Positions 47,712-56,692 of a stretch of DNA of 64,000 bases are shown one piece after another. Both the position numbers and the translations under genes were made by a program. Positions within the stretch are counted from its first letter, which is position 1. Every line of letters begins with the position of its first letter. This stretch comes from Burkholderiales bacterium (lineage in GTDB: Bacteria; Pseudomonadota; Gammaproteobacteria; Burkholderiales; Ga0077523), in the NCBI GenBank assembly GCA_022843925.1, contig JALHMS010000004.1, positions 111,086 to 175,085 on the forward strand, written 5' to 3'. Below the pieces are notes generated by a model. The model was not told the origin of the DNA. It saw only the letters and a list, made by a program, of their open reading frames with translations, and made no database searches.

Positions 47712-48164
47712 GTGGCGCGTCCGTTTCCGCTTCAAGCGGCTCGCGAACTTGCGAAACGCCGGCTCGACGATGCGGCGGCCGCGCTTCGAGGGCATGCGGG
47801 GCGACTGCGCAACTCCGAACTCAAGCTGGCGGAACTCGAGGGATTCCGCGGCGAATACGAGATGCAGCGGGACGCCGAGCTTGCCGCTGGCATCGAGGCA
47901 GGCAGGCTGCGCGGATTCGAAGCGTTCCTCGGGCGACTCGCCCAGGCGATCGATGCCCAGCGGGTGGACTGCGGCCGTCAGCGGGCGATGTGGGAGGGCG
48001 CGCGCGAGGCGTGGGTGGCCGCCTACAGTCGCGTACAGGCCATGGATGCGCTGGCGCAGCGGCATGCCGAGTCCGAGCAGGCACGGGAGGCCAAGGCCGA
48101 GCGCAAGCGCGAGGACGAGTTCTCGGTGCGGGTCGCTGCCATCAAGGCGCAGCAGTCCGGGTGA
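47712..48164 (+). CDS. fliJ: Flagellar export chaperone-escort FliJ
   Basis: 150 residues from GTG at 47712. Nearly all predicted coiled coil rich in Ala, Arg, Glu and Gln, as in FliJ (gamma-subunit-like stalk of the export ATPase). Position directly after fliI supports the assignment; primary sequence of FliJ is poorly conserved. Confidence 0.88.
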   Translation: MARPFPLQAARELAKRRLDDAAAALRGHAGRLRNSELKLAELEGFRGEYEMQRDAELAAGIEAGRLRGFEAFLGRLAQAIDAQRVDCGRQRAMWEGAREAWVAAYSRVQAMDALAQRHAESEQAREAKAERKREDEFSVRVAAIKAQQSG

Positions 48165-48244
48165 GGGGGGCGGGACAACGTCATCCTGGATGGCATGGCG
48201 ATTGCCATTGAGGGTCCACACCGATCACCAGACGGAGTTCTGCC

Positions 48245-49348
48245 ATGACGACCAACACCATCTTGCCGCCTTCGCCGACCAAGCCGGCCGAAATTGCCGC
48301 CCCGCCCACGCAGGAGACCGCTCCCGCTGCCGACGCGGGCGCGGCCGACGGAGCACCGAGCTTCGGGCAGGTGCTGAAGTCGCAGATGGACAAGTCGGCC
48401 CCGGAGAAACCGGCCAGTGCGGACTCGACCGCCGAAGACGCCGAAGGCATGCCGGTCGACGGGACGGCATCTCCGGCGCTCCCTGCCGCCGATCTCATCG
48501 GCCTGCTGGGCCCGGGCCAGGATGCCAGGCGGCAACAGCCCCTTGATCTGGCATCCCTGGCTGCCCGTGCGATGGGCGCGGCGACGTCCGGTCCGGAGAG
48601 CGACGATGCGGCGCCGGTCCGCGCGACGAGCACGTTCGCGGGGCGCGCAGCCTTCAATGCAGCGGACCGCAGTGCCCTTGCGGGTGCACGGACCGACAGG
48701 GCCGGAGATGTTGCCGAAGCGGCCACGAAGTTCCAGGCCGACGAGCCCGGTGCCACTCGCCGAGGCGGTCCAGTGTTCAAGGTCCAGCGGGACGACCTCG
48801 CATCCGCGGAAAAGGGGCCCGGCGCGCTGAGCTCATCCGAGGTGCCCACCTCGGTCGTGCCGACAGCCGGCAGCGCCGAGTCCAGGCGTGCGTCGGACCC
48901 CTCGGCGTTGCGGTTGACCGTCTCGCAGCCGCTCGGCGCCACCGGTTGGGGCGAGGCGGTGGCTGACCGCGTCACCTGGCTGGGGCAGGCCCGCCAGCCC
49001 TCGGCCGAGCTTCATCTCAACCCGCCGAATCTCGGGCCGGTCGAGGTCCACGTCAGCATGCAGGGCGAGCAGGCCACGGTATCGTTCTTCTCGGCTCACG
49101 CGCCCGTCCGCGAAGCCTTGCAGGCTGCGGCGCCTAGACTCTCCGAAGCCTTCGCGGCGGCGGGTCTCTCCCTGGGCAACGTCTCCGTCGGTGCCGATTC
49201 CAACTCCGGGCGGGACAACCGCGGTCAGGAACAGGGGCGCGCGCGCCGGGGACCCGACGACGTGTCGTCCGTCGCCGGGGCGGGTGCGACGTCCGGTCGC
49301 TGGACCGGCGCCGTGGGCGGCATGCGAGCTGTCGACCTGTTCGCCTGA
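48245..49348 (+). CDS. fliK: Flagellar hook-length control protein FliK
   Basis: 367 residues. The ruler part (1-240) is low in conserved residues and rich in Ala, Pro and Ser, as expected. The conserved switch domain has SAELHLNPPNLGPVEVHVS and HAPVREALQAAAPRLSEAFAAAG (quoted in part: LNPPNLGPVEV). A charged tail (RGQEQGRARRG) follows. It lies 80 bp after fliJ. A strong terminator follows, ending the first flagellar transcript. Confidence 0.92.
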   Translation: MTTNTILPPSPTKPAEIAAPPTQETAPAADAGAADGAPSFGQVLKSQMDKSAPEKPASADSTAEDAEGMPVDGTASPALPAADLIGLLGPGQDARRQQPLDLASLAARAMGAATSGPESDDAAPVRATSTFAGRAAFNAADRSALAGARTDRAGDVAEAATKFQADEPGATRRGGPVFKVQRDDLASAEKGPGALSSSEVPTSVVPTAGSAESRRASDPSALRLTVSQPLGATGWGEAVADRVTWLGQARQPSAELHLNPPNLGPVEVHVSMQGEQATVSFFSAHAPVREALQAAAPRLSEAFAAAGLSLGNVSVGADSNSGRDNRGQEQGRARRGPDDVSSVAGAGATSGRWTGAVGGMRAVDLFA

Positions 49349-49407
49349 CGCCCCGCCGAATCCTCTCCTCCTCGGGCCGATTCCGTCGGCCCCATCGCCC
49401 GCGCCAG

Positions 49408-49432
49408 CGCCCGCTGCCGCGGGCGTTTTTTT
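49408..49432 (+). terminator. Rho-independent terminator after fliK
   Basis: CGCCCGC and GCGGGCG form a 7-bp perfect stem around TGCC, followed by seven T's. It lies 60 bp after the fliK stop and separates fliEFGHIJK from fliLMNOPQR. Confidence 0.9.
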
Positions 49433-49643
49433 CGCGCGAAGCGGTGCAACTCGCAGTTTTTCTTGCAATTTCTTCGACTGCGAGTTACAAAGCACCTAAA
49501 GTTTCAGCGCAAATCCCTTGTTTATAAATAGAAAGATTCTCGTTTCTGCCTTTTTCGTGCTGTTGTCGAGGCACTGGTCTCGATAATGGCGGCGGCAAGC
49601 CGATGACATGTGCGTCCCAATGTGTCAACGATAGAGGCAAAAC
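49433..49643 (+). other. AT-rich leader before fliL with inverted repeat
   Basis: The only clearly AT-rich stretch of the window; no gene is seen. TGCAACTCGCAGT (49445-49457) and ACTGCGAGTTACA (49477-49489) form an inverted repeat matching at 12 of 13 positions with a 19-base spacer. TAAAGTTT at about 49497 resembles the sigma-28 -35 box but no GCCGATAA follows at the proper spacing. TATAAA (49523-49528) could be a -10 box with a poor -35. Confidence 0.5.
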
Positions 49644-50252
49644 ATGTCCGGAAAGGCAGCAGCAGCCCCCGCAGACGGCGAGGGCGGTGGTGGTGGAAAG
49701 AAGAAGAAGCTCCTGATCATCGTCGTCGCCCTCGTGGTGGTGCTGGCGCTGGCGGGTGGCGGCGCAGCCTGGTTCCTCCTGGGCGGCAAGAAGAAGGCCA
49801 AGGGGCACGCCAAACCGGCGGATGAGCATGCCGAGCAGGCGGAGGATGCAGGGGGTGGGCATGATGACGAAGACGAAGCCGAGGACGACAGCAAGAAGAA
49901 GCCCCCGGTGTTCGTTTCTCTGGAGCCGTTCACGGTGAATCTCTCGTCGGAAGCGTCGGATCGCTATCTTCAGGTCGGCATCGATCTGAAGGTGTCGACG
50001 CCGGATATCGCCGACAAGATCAAGATGCACCTGCCGGAGATTCGCAACGGCATCCTGCTCATCCTGACCAGCAAGAAGGTCGATGAATTGAACAAGGTCG
50101 AAGGGAAGAATCGCCTGCGCGTCGAGATCCGCGACGCGGTGAACAAGCCCATCGGGCTCTACAAGTCGCCCCCCGAGCACGCCGATGCGCTCAAGTGGAA
50201 GCCCAAGAAAGGGGCTGTGGACGTGCTACTGACCTCCTTTGTAATTCAATAG
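49644..50252 (+). CDS. fliL: Flagellar basal body-associated protein FliL
   Basis: 202 residues. Surrounds the stator units. Cytoplasmic Gly/Lys-rich N-terminus, one membrane helix (LLIIVVALVVVLALAGGGAAW), an unusually acidic His/Glu/Asp linker (about 55-85), then the stomatin-like periplasmic domain with VSLEPFTVNL, YLQVGIDLKV and PEIRNGILLILTSKK. AGAGG precedes the ATG. First gene of fliLMNOPQR. Confidence 0.93.
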   Translation: MSGKAAAAPADGEGGGGGKKKKLLIIVVALVVVLALAGGGAAWFLLGGKKKAKGHAKPADEHAEQAEDAGGGHDDEDEAEDDSKKKPPVFVSLEPFTVNLSSEASDRYLQVGIDLKVSTPDIADKIKMHLPEIRNGILLILTSKKVDELNKVEGKNRLRVEIRDAVNKPIGLYKSPPEHADALKWKPKKGAVDVLLTSFVIQ

Positions 50253-50256
50253 GCGG

Positions 50257-51252
50257 ATGGCAGAAGACATCCTCTCCCAGGAAGAAGTCGATGCGCTCCT
50301 GCGTGGCGTCACGGGTGAAACCGAGGAAGCCTCCACGGAACAGGATGCGGGCGGCATTCGCTCGTACGACATCGGCCGGCAGGAGAGGATCGTCCGCGGG
50401 CGCATGCCCACGCTCGAACTCATTCACGAGCGTTTCGCGCGGTTGTTCCGGATCGGGCTGTACAACTTCATGCGCCGGTCGGCCGAGATCTCGATCAATC
50501 CCATCAAGGTCCAGAAGTACAGCGACTTCATCCGCAATCTGGTCGTCCCCACGAACCTGAACGTCGTGCATGCGAATCCGCTTCGCGGCTCGGGGCTCAT
50601 CATCATCGAGCCGACGCTCGTCTTCCAGGTGGTCGATCATCTCTTCGGCGGGAACGGTCAGATCCACACGCGGATCGAGGGGCGGGATTTCACCCCCACG
50701 GAGCAGCGCGTGATCATGCGCATCCTGGATGTCGTCTTCACGGAGTTCGAGAAGGCGTGGTCCACCGTGTATCCGCTCAAGTACGAGTACGTCCGGTCGG
50801 AGATGAACACCCAGTTCGCGAACATCTGCACGCCCACCGAGGTGGTGGTCACGGCAAGTTTCACCGTCGATCTGGGTAGCGGTGGCGGCGACATCCACGT
50901 GTGCCTTCCGTACTCGCTGCTGGAGCCCATCCGCGACACCATCTACAGCAGCTTCCAGGCGGATCGCGCCGAGTCGGATCTCCGCTGGGTGCGGCTCATG
51001 ACCGAACAGGTCCAGGATGCCAAGCTCGAACTCGTGGCGAAGTTGGCCGAGGCGAGCGTGACGCTCCGCGATCTGACGGAACTGAAGGTGGGGGACGTCA
51101 TCTCCCTGGCCGTACCCGAGACCCTCGAAGCCACGGTGAACGGAATCCCGGTCCTCGAGTGCAAGTACGGGGTTTCCAATGGACAGTACGCACTGAAGGT
51201 GGAGCGGGTCCGCGTGCCCTCGCCGCCCGATCAAGGAGGACCGAATGGCTGA
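50257..51252 (+). CDS. fliM: Flagellar motor switch protein FliM
   Basis: 331 residues. The N-terminal CheY-P-binding peptide is clear (DILSQEEVDALL), followed by the CheC-like middle domain with RMPTLELIHERFARLFR and the C-terminal SpoA domain that joins FliN. Four bases after fliL; its stop overlaps the fliN start by ATGGCTGA, the same octamer as between fliF and fliG. Confidence 0.97.
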   Translation: MAEDILSQEEVDALLRGVTGETEEASTEQDAGGIRSYDIGRQERIVRGRMPTLELIHERFARLFRIGLYNFMRRSAEISINPIKVQKYSDFIRNLVVPTNLNVVHANPLRGSGLIIIEPTLVFQVVDHLFGGNGQIHTRIEGRDFTPTEQRVIMRILDVVFTEFEKAWSTVYPLKYEYVRSEMNTQFANICTPTEVVVTASFTVDLGSGGGDIHVCLPYSLLEPIRDTIYSSFQADRAESDLRWVRLMTEQVQDAKLELVAKLAEASVTLRDLTELKVGDVISLAVPETLEATVNGIPVLECKYGVSNGQYALKVERVRVPSPPDQGGPNG

Positions 51253-51673
51253 CGAGGACAAGGACGACATCTCCGCCGACGACTGGGCGGCGGCGCTGGC
51301 GGAACAGCAGGCCACCGCCCCTGAACCTGCGATGCCGGCCGAAGCACCCGCCGTTCGTTCCTCGGGGGTGTTCCAGGAATTGAAGGCCGATGCGCTCGCG
51401 GGGGTCTCGACGCAGCGCATCGACATGATCCTCGACATCCCCGTCACCCTGACCGTGGAACTCGGCCGCACCAAGATCGCGATCCGGAACCTGCTGCAGC
51501 TTGCGCAGGGATCGGTCGTCGAACTCGATGCCCTGGCGGGCGAACCCATGGACGTGCTGGTGAATGGCTGCCTCATCGCCCAGGGCGAAGTCGTGGTGGT
51601 CAACGACAAGTTCGGCATCCGGCTCACGGACATCATCACGCCCGAAGAGAGGCTGCGCGGCCTCAACCGATGA
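51245..51673 (+). CDS. fliN: Flagellar motor switch protein FliN
   Basis: 142 residues. Acidic variable N-terminus, then the SpoA domain (ILDIPVTLTVELGRTKIAIRNLL; quoted in part: DIPVTLTVELGRT, LDALAGEPMDVLVNG, IVVVNDKFGIRL-like) of the C ring. AAGGAGG precedes the ATG inside the fliM end. Overlaps fliO by ATGA. Confidence 0.97.
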   Translation: MADEDKDDISADDWAAALAEQQATAPEPAMPAEAPAVRSSGVFQELKADALAGVSTQRIDMILDIPVTLTVELGRTKIAIRNLLQLAQGSVVELDALAGEPMDVLVNGCLIAQGEVVVVNDKFGIRLTDIITPEERLRGLNR

Positions 51674-52098
51674 GACTGCGCATCCCCGTCAGCCTGCTGT
51701 TGGTCTGCGCGGCTGCCGCGGCCCGCGCGGCCGACGCGACCGCGCAGGCCACACCCGGTGCGACATCGACCCTCCTGCAGGTTGTCTTCGGACTCGCGGT
51801 CGTGCTTCTGGTCATCGGCGGCGCAGCGTGGCTGGCGCGCCGCTATCTGCCCGCCGCCGGCGCCGGCGGGGGGCCGGCGCGCATCGTCGGTGGCGTCATG
51901 GTCGGGCCGAAGGAGCGGGTCGTCGTCGTCGAGGTTGCGGACACGTGGATCGTCGCCGGGGTCACGAGCCAGAACGTGAACGCGTTGTGCACGATGCCCC
52001 GCCCGCCGCATGACCGGGCGGATGCCTCGGGGATCGTTCCGGCGGACCGCAACTTCTCCACGTGGCTCGCCAAGGCGCTCAAGGGACAGGGTCACTGA
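51670..52098 (+). CDS. fliO: Flagellar biosynthetic protein FliO
   Basis: 142 residues. Helps assemble the FliP ring. Signal-like N-terminal hydrophobic segment ([14 protein letters not shown]), a membrane helix ([22 protein letters not shown]), and a small cytosolic domain with [20 protein letters not shown]. Position between fliN and fliP fixes the name. Confidence 0.92.
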   Translation: MRLRIPVSLLLVCAAAAARAADATAQATPGATSTLLQVVFGLAVVLLVIGGAAWLARRYLPAAGAGGGPARIVGGVMVGPKERVVVVEVADTWIVAGVTSQNVNALCTMPRPPHDRADASGIVPADRNFSTWLAKALKGQGH

Positions 52099-52122
52099 GC
52101 ACGGATTGCGGGCCCCCGCCCG

Positions 52123-52128
52123 TATAAT
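52123..52128 (+). promoter_or_regulatory. TATAAT box between fliO and fliP
   Basis: A perfect -10 hexamer eight bases before the fliP start codon. The -35 region 17 bp upstream is GC-rich and poor. If used, transcription would begin at the fliP start codon. Could be chance. Confidence 0.25.
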
Positions 52129-52135
52129 CCGCCGC

Positions 52136-52882
52136 ATGAATTTCGCATCCCGCGCGCTCGCGCTCATCGTCCTGTCGGTCGTCGCGTCGAGTGCCGCGGC
52201 GCAGGCGGGCCTGCCAGCGATCACGTCGGCTCCCGGCCCCGGCGGCACACAGACCTATTCGCTGTCGCTGCAGGCGTTGATCTTCCTGACGGCGCTGTCC
52301 TTCCTGCCGGCGCTGCTGCTGATGATGACGAGCTTCACACGCATCATCATCGTGCTGTCCCTGTTGCGGCAGGCGCTCGGCACCATCCAGACGCCGCCCA
52401 ATCAGGTGCTCGTCGGGCTCTCGATCTTCCTCACTTTCTTCGTCATGGCGCCGGTCTTCGACCGCATCTACACGGAGGCGTACAAGCCGCTCTCCGAAGA
52501 GAAGATGAAGTTCGACGAGGCGATCGAGAAAGGCGCGGTGCCGTTGCGTACGTTCATGCTCCGCCAGACGCGCGAGGCGGATCTCGCTCTCTTCATGAAG
52601 CTCTCGGAAACGCCCGCCGTGAAGACCCCCGAGGAGGTGCCCATGAAGGTGCTGGTGCCGGCCTACGTTATCTCGGAGTTGAAGACGGCGTTCCAGATCG
52701 GGTTCGTCGTCTTCATTCCGTTCCTCATCATCGACCTCGTGGTGTCGAGCGTGCTCATGTCGATGGGCATGATGATGCTGTCGCCGGTGATCATCTCGCT
52801 GCCGTTCAAGATCATGCTGTTCGTGCTGGTGGATGGCTGGAACCTGCTCATCGGGTCCCTCGTCCGCAGCTTCTACGTCTAG
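52136..52882 (+). CDS. fliP: Flagellar export gate protein FliP
   Basis: 248 residues with a cleavable signal peptide ([11 protein letters not shown]) and four membrane helices. Family marks: [35 protein letters not shown], and [26 protein letters not shown] at 52136 is the family start; the frame is open further upstream within fliO. No RBS is obvious, so coupling to fliO translation may help. Confidence 0.97.
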   Translation: MNFASRALALIVLSVVASSAAAQAGLPAITSAPGPGGTQTYSLSLQALIFLTALSFLPALLLMMTSFTRIIIVLSLLRQALGTIQTPPNQVLVGLSIFLTFFVMAPVFDRIYTEAYKPLSEEKMKFDEAIEKGAVPLRTFMLRQTREADLALFMKLSETPAVKTPEEVPMKVLVPAYVISELKTAFQIGFVVFIPFLIIDLVVSSVLMSMGMMMLSPVIISLPFKIMLFVLVDGWNLLIGSLVRSFYV

Positions 52883-52896
52883 CCGGAGACTCCCCC

Positions 52897-53166
52897 ATGA
52901 CGCCCCAGTCCGTCATCACGCTGATCCAGCAGGCGCTGCAGATGCTCGTGCTGATCTCGGCGCCGTTGCTGCTCACCGCCCTCGTCGTGGGCCTGATCGT
53001 CAGCATCTTCCAGGCAGCCACGCAGATCAACGAGATGACCCTGTCGTTCATCCCCAAGCTGCTTGCGATGTTCGCCGTGTTTCTGCTGGCGGGCCCCTGG
53101 ATGCTCGGCACGCTCATCGATTTCACTCGGCAGCTCTTCTCCTCGATTCCCCAGATCATCGGCTGA
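52897..53166 (+). CDS. fliQ: Flagellar export gate protein FliQ
   Basis: 89 residues, two membrane helices: MLVLISAPLLLTALVVGLIVSIFQAATQI, LAMFAVFLLAGPWML (each quoted only as the identified segment). Family residues QAATQINEMTLSFIPK are conserved. GGAG eight bases before the ATG. Confidence 0.97.
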   Translation: MTPQSVITLIQQALQMLVLISAPLLLTALVVGLIVSIFQAATQINEMTLSFIPKLLAMFAVFLLAGPWMLGTLIDFTRQLFSSIPQIIG

Positions 53167-53188
53167 TCCGGACCCGGGAGGCGCGGCC

Positions 53189-53980
53189 TTGATCGAGCTC
53201 TCCGTCGCGCGCTTCGCCGAATTGCTGGCCGTGGTCGGCTGGCCGTTCGTCCGGATCCTTTCCTTCATCGCTGCCGAGCCGGTCCTGGGCAACCGAACGG
53301 TACCGATGCGGGTGAAGGTCCTGCTCGCACTGATGCTCGCCATGGTCGTCTCGCCCACGCTGCCGCCTCCGCCCGCGGTGGATCCTGCCTCGGCCGCGGG
53401 GCTGCTGATCCTCGCGCAACAGGTCATCATCGGGGTGGCCATGGGATTCACGGCGCGTATCGTCGTGGCCTCGGCGGAGATGGCGGGGCAACTGGCAGGC
53501 CTTCAGGTCGGTCTCGGTTTCGCGGTCTTCTTCGATCCCCAGGGATCCGGGCAGACCCCGATCGTCGCGCAGTTCTACGGCCTGATCGCGATCCTGACGC
53601 TGCTCGCCATGGACGGGCATCATCTGCTGCTGACGGCGCTCGCGGAGAGCTTCCGGACGCTGCCGGTGTCGCTCGAGCCCGTGGGCTCGCCCGGGCTGCG
53701 CGTGGTCGTGGCGTGGGGCGGCGAGATCTTCCGTGCCGGTCTGATGATGTCGCTCCCGGTCGTCGGAGCGCTCCTGGTGGCGAACGTGGCGCTCGGCGTG
53801 CTGACCCGGGCAGCGCCTCAGCTCAACATCTTTGCCGTCGGTTTTCCGGTCACCCTTGCCCTGGGCTTCATGATGTTCTACCTGTCCGTGCCGCTGGTCG
53901 TTCCCATGATCGAAAGTCTTTCGCAGCAAGGTGTCGCGGCGATGATGCGCGCACTCGAACAGATGCGTCCCGTGCCATGA
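53189..53980 (+). CDS. fliR: Flagellar export gate protein FliR
   Basis: 263 residues, about six membrane helices. TTG at 53189 with GGGAGG upstream gives the normal length; the frame is open further back within fliQ. Family marks: EPVLGNRTVPMRVKVLLAL, DPQGSGQTPIVAQFY, and APQLNIFAVGFPVTL. The flhB and flhA genes that usually follow are missing; a methyltransferase gene overlaps the stop instead. Confidence 0.96.
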   Translation: MIELSVARFAELLAVVGWPFVRILSFIAAEPVLGNRTVPMRVKVLLALMLAMVVSPTLPPPPAVDPASAAGLLILAQQVIIGVAMGFTARIVVASAEMAGQLAGLQVGLGFAVFFDPQGSGQTPIVAQFYGLIAILTLLAMDGHHLLLTALAESFRTLPVSLEPVGSPGLRVVVAWGGEIFRAGLMMSLPVVGALLVANVALGVLTRAAPQLNIFAVGFPVTLALGFMMFYLSVPLVVPMIESLSQQGVAAMMRALEQMRPVP

Positions 53981-54525
53981 GTGCTTCGTGTGGAGGGTCG
54001 ATGCGTGCCGCGGCGTCTCCCTGGATCCGCCGCTGGTCGCGCGTCGTGGCGCCGGGTGTCGACGTCCTCGATCTCGCCTGCGGAGGCGGTCGGCACAGCC
54101 GCTGGTTCGCATCCCGCGGACATCCCGTGATGGCCGTGGATCGAGACGTTGCGATCACCGTATGGGCGGGGATGGAGGCGCTGGTGACACCGCAGGTCAC
54201 GGATCTGGAAACCGGGACCTGGCCGCTCGGTCAACGCACATTCGGTGTCGTCGTAGTGACGAACTACCTCCATCGGCCGCTGTTTCCGCATATCGTCGGG
54301 GCCGTCGCGCCCGGCGGCTGGTTGCTCTACGAAACGTTCGCCGCCGGCAACGAGCGTTTCGGCCGTCCGTCCAATCCGGATTTTCTGTTGCGGCCCGCAG
54401 AACTGCTGGAGGCGGTGGCGGGTCAACTCCGCGTCGTGGCCTACGAGGATCGTCGGGTGGATCGTCCCGCCCCGGCGCTGGTCCAGCGGATCGCCGCCGT
54501 CCGGGGCAGCGTCCCGGGCTGGTGA
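53977..54525 (+). CDS. SAM-dependent methyltransferase (class I)
   Basis: 182 residues with the SAM motif VLDLACGGGRHSRW, an acidic loop VDRD and motif VVVVTNYLHRPLF. Substrate unknown; related small methyltransferases are called tellurite-resistance-like. ATG at 53977 overlaps the fliR stop by ATGA; ATG at 54001 has GGAGG just before it and may be the real start. It ends 68 bp before dapA and is not clearly part of flagellar function. Confidence 0.85.
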   Translation: MSASCGGSMRAAASPWIRRWSRVVAPGVDVLDLACGGGRHSRWFASRGHPVMAVDRDVAITVWAGMEALVTPQVTDLETGTWPLGQRTFGVVVVTNYLHRPLFPHIVGAVAPGGWLLYETFAAGNERFGRPSNPDFLLRPAELLEAVAGQLRVVAYEDRRVDRPAPALVQRIAAVRGSVPGW

Positions 54526-54563
54526 GCTGTATGCCCTGGAGGGCGTCTGCCAGGTCGTTCGGT

Positions 54564-54569
54564 TAGAAT
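54564..54569 (+). promoter_or_regulatory. Possible -10 box for dapA
   Basis: TAGAAT, a five-of-six match to TATAAT, 24 bp before the dapA start. No good -35 was found. A similar TTAGAAT occurs before bcp (59653-59659). Confidence 0.3.
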
Positions 54570-54593
54570 TCCGCCTTTCACGGGGGATGCAAG

Positions 54594-55487
54594 ATGCTCA
54601 CTGGGAGTTTCGTCGCGATCGCGACGCCCATGCACGACGATGGCAGTCTGGATCTCGAACGCTTCCGCCAGCTCATCGATTTCCACGTGGCCGAAGGGAC
54701 GAGCGGCATCGTGGTCGTCGGCACCACCGGGGAATCCCCCACGGTCGATTACGACGAGCACTGCCAGCTCATCCGGACCGCCATCGAGCACAACCGCGGC
54801 CGGGTACCCATCATTGCGGGAACCGGCGCCAATGCCACGCGAGAGGCCATCGAACTGCAGCGCTTTGCGTACGACGCCGGTGCCGACATGGCGCTGTCGG
54901 TCGTCCCGTACTACAACAAGCCCGGTCAGGAAGGTCTCTATCGCCATTTCGCCGCGATCGCCGGGGCTTCGCCGCTGCCCACCATCCTCTACAACGTTCC
55001 CGGCCGCACGGTCGCCGATCTGCACAACGACACCGTGATCCGGTTGGCATCCGTCCCGAACATCGTGGGCATCAAGGACGCCACCGGCAACCTCGAGCGC
55101 GGGGCAGACCTCCTCAAGCGCCTGCCACGACAGTTCGCCGTATACAGCGGCGACGATGGTTCCGGTCTCGCGCTGATGCTGATGGGCGGCCACGGCGTGA
55201 TTTCGGTCACCGCGAACGTGGCCCCGCGCCTCATGCGCGAGATGTGCGATGCGGCGTTCGCCGGAGACAACGTCCGTGCCCGCAGCATCAATGACCGGCT
55301 GCAGGGGCTGCACCGGCATCTCTTCGTGGAAGCGAATCCGATTCCCGTGAAATGGGTCCTGGCCCAGATGGGGCTCGTCGGGGAAGGCATCCGCCTTCCG
55401 CTGACCCCGCTTTCCTCCCAGCACTTTGATGTTCTGCGCGGCGCGATGGACCAGGCAGGCGTTTCCCGCGCGGTACAGGCAGCTTGA
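54594..55487 (+). CDS. dapA: 4-hydroxy-tetrahydrodipicolinate synthase
   Basis: 297 residues. First committed step of lysine and meso-diaminopimelate synthesis from pyruvate and aspartate semialdehyde. Active-site residues are Thr44-Thr45 (GTTGE), Tyr133 (LYNVPGR) with Arg138, and the Schiff-base Lys161 (GIKDATG). Head of the dapA-bamC pair, with a GGGGGA RBS. Confidence 0.97.
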   Translation: MLTGSFVAIATPMHDDGSLDLERFRQLIDFHVAEGTSGIVVVGTTGESPTVDYDEHCQLIRTAIEHNRGRVPIIAGTGANATREAIELQRFAYDAGADMALSVVPYYNKPGQEGLYRHFAAIAGASPLPTILYNVPGRTVADLHNDTVIRLASVPNIVGIKDATGNLERGADLLKRLPRQFAVYSGDDGSGLALMLMGGHGVISVTANVAPRLMREMCDAAFAGDNVRARSINDRLQGLHRHLFVEANPIPVKWVLAQMGLVGEGIRLPLTPLSSQHFDVLRGAMDQAGVSRAVQAA

Positions 55488-55501
55488 ACAACGGAGCACA
55501 T

Positions 55502-56647
55502 GTGACGATCGGTGAAAGCAAGTGGATGGCATGGGGGTGTCCGGGCGCCGGCATGATCGCGGCGCTGGTGGCCGCAGCGGTTCTTGCCGGCTGCGGCAGC
55601 GTCTTCGAGGGCAAGAAGATCGACTACAAGTCCGCCGGCAAGCTGCCCCCTCTGGAAGTGCCGCCTGACCTCGCGTCACCGCCCACGGGATCGCGCTATT
55701 CGGTTCCCGATACGGACCAGAAGAACACGTTTTCGCAGTACGAGCAGTCGCGTGGCACGCCCTCGACGAGTGCAGCGCCCGTCGCAGTCCTGCCGCCGAT
55801 CGAGCGAGTCCAGATGCAACGCGGCGGGATCCAGCGATGGCTTGCGGTCAAGGCGCCACCCGATGCCGTCTGGCCGATCGTCCGGGACTTCTGGCAGGAG
55901 AACGGATTTCTCATCGATACCGAGGATGTGCGGGCTGGCTGGATGGAAACCGACTGGGCCGAGAATCGCGCGAAGATCCCCGTCGGCGGTCTGACCGGGA
56001 TCATCAACAGGGCCCTCGATGGGGTGGTCTCCCTGCCGGAGCGCGATAAATTCCGGACGCGCCTGGAACGTGGCGCCGATGGGTTCACTGAGGTTTATGT
56101 GAGCCACAAGGGCATGGCCGAAGTCCATGTGCGTGAGCACGACAACAATACGCGCTGGCAGGTACGGCCGACGGATACCGAGCTCGAAGCGCTCATGCTG
56201 TCCCGCCTCGCCCAGCGCATGGGTCTCGATGAACCGCAGGCCAAGGCGGTGGCTCGCGCTGCCGATGTGACTCCGCCGCAGGCCTCGTTGGTCACGTCGG
56301 GCGATGGCACGGCGGTGGCCTTGCCCGATGCGTTCGACCGCGCCTGGCGCCGCGTCGGACTGGCACTCGATCGCGTCGGCTTCATGGTCGAAGACCGCAA
56401 CCGGGCCGATGGTGTCTACTTCGTGAAGTACCAGGATCCCGATGCAGCGCCCATCAAGCGGACGGGCGTTTCCAAGCTCGCCTTCTGGCGGAGCGACGAA
56501 AAGCCGGGACCGGTCCAATACCGGGTTCGCGTGGCGGGGCAGCCCGGCAGCGGCACGGAGGTGAGGGTTCTCGGGAAGGATGGCGAGCCGGAGAAGTCCG
56601 AAACGGCCAAGCGCATCCTCGGCCTTCTCGTCGAGCAGTTGAAGTAG
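55502..56647 (+). CDS. bamC: Outer-membrane assembly lipoprotein BamC
   Basis: 381 residues. Component of the BAM complex. GTG at 55502 has GGAG at five bases; a TTG at 55484 overlapping the dapA stop is an alternative. Lipobox VLAGC with acylated Cys, then the unstructured N-terminal segment that contacts BamD (YKSAGKLPPLEVPPDL), and two helix-grip domains (QRWLAVKAPPDAVWP and AFDRAWRRVGLALD). The dapA-bamC order is the classic one. Confidence 0.94.
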   Translation: MTIGESKWMAWGCPGAGMIAALVAAAVLAGCGSVFEGKKIDYKSAGKLPPLEVPPDLASPPTGSRYSVPDTDQKNTFSQYEQSRGTPSTSAAPVAVLPPIERVQMQRGGIQRWLAVKAPPDAVWPIVRDFWQENGFLIDTEDVRAGWMETDWAENRAKIPVGGLTGIINRALDGVVSLPERDKFRTRLERGADGFTEVYVSHKGMAEVHVREHDNNTRWQVRPTDTELEALMLSRLAQRMGLDEPQAKAVARAADVTPPQASLVTSGDGTAVALPDAFDRAWRRVGLALDRVGFMVEDRNRADGVYFVKYQDPDAAPIKRTGVSKLAFWRSDEKPGPVQYRVRVAGQPGSGTEVRVLGKDGEPEKSETAKRILGLLVEQLK

Positions 56648-56692
56648 TCGTCCGGGTCCCCACGGTCCGTCTGAAGAACGGCAACACCGCCA

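Noticed and set aside
49497-49528. Sigma-28 promoter before fliL
   Set aside because: TAAAGTTT is a good -35 but the -10 at proper spacing (CCCTTGTT) does not resemble GCCGATAA.
50191-52248. 685-codon minus-strand open frame opposite fliM, fliN and fliO
   Set aside because: Flagellar genes on the plus strand have clear family motifs and coupled overlaps.
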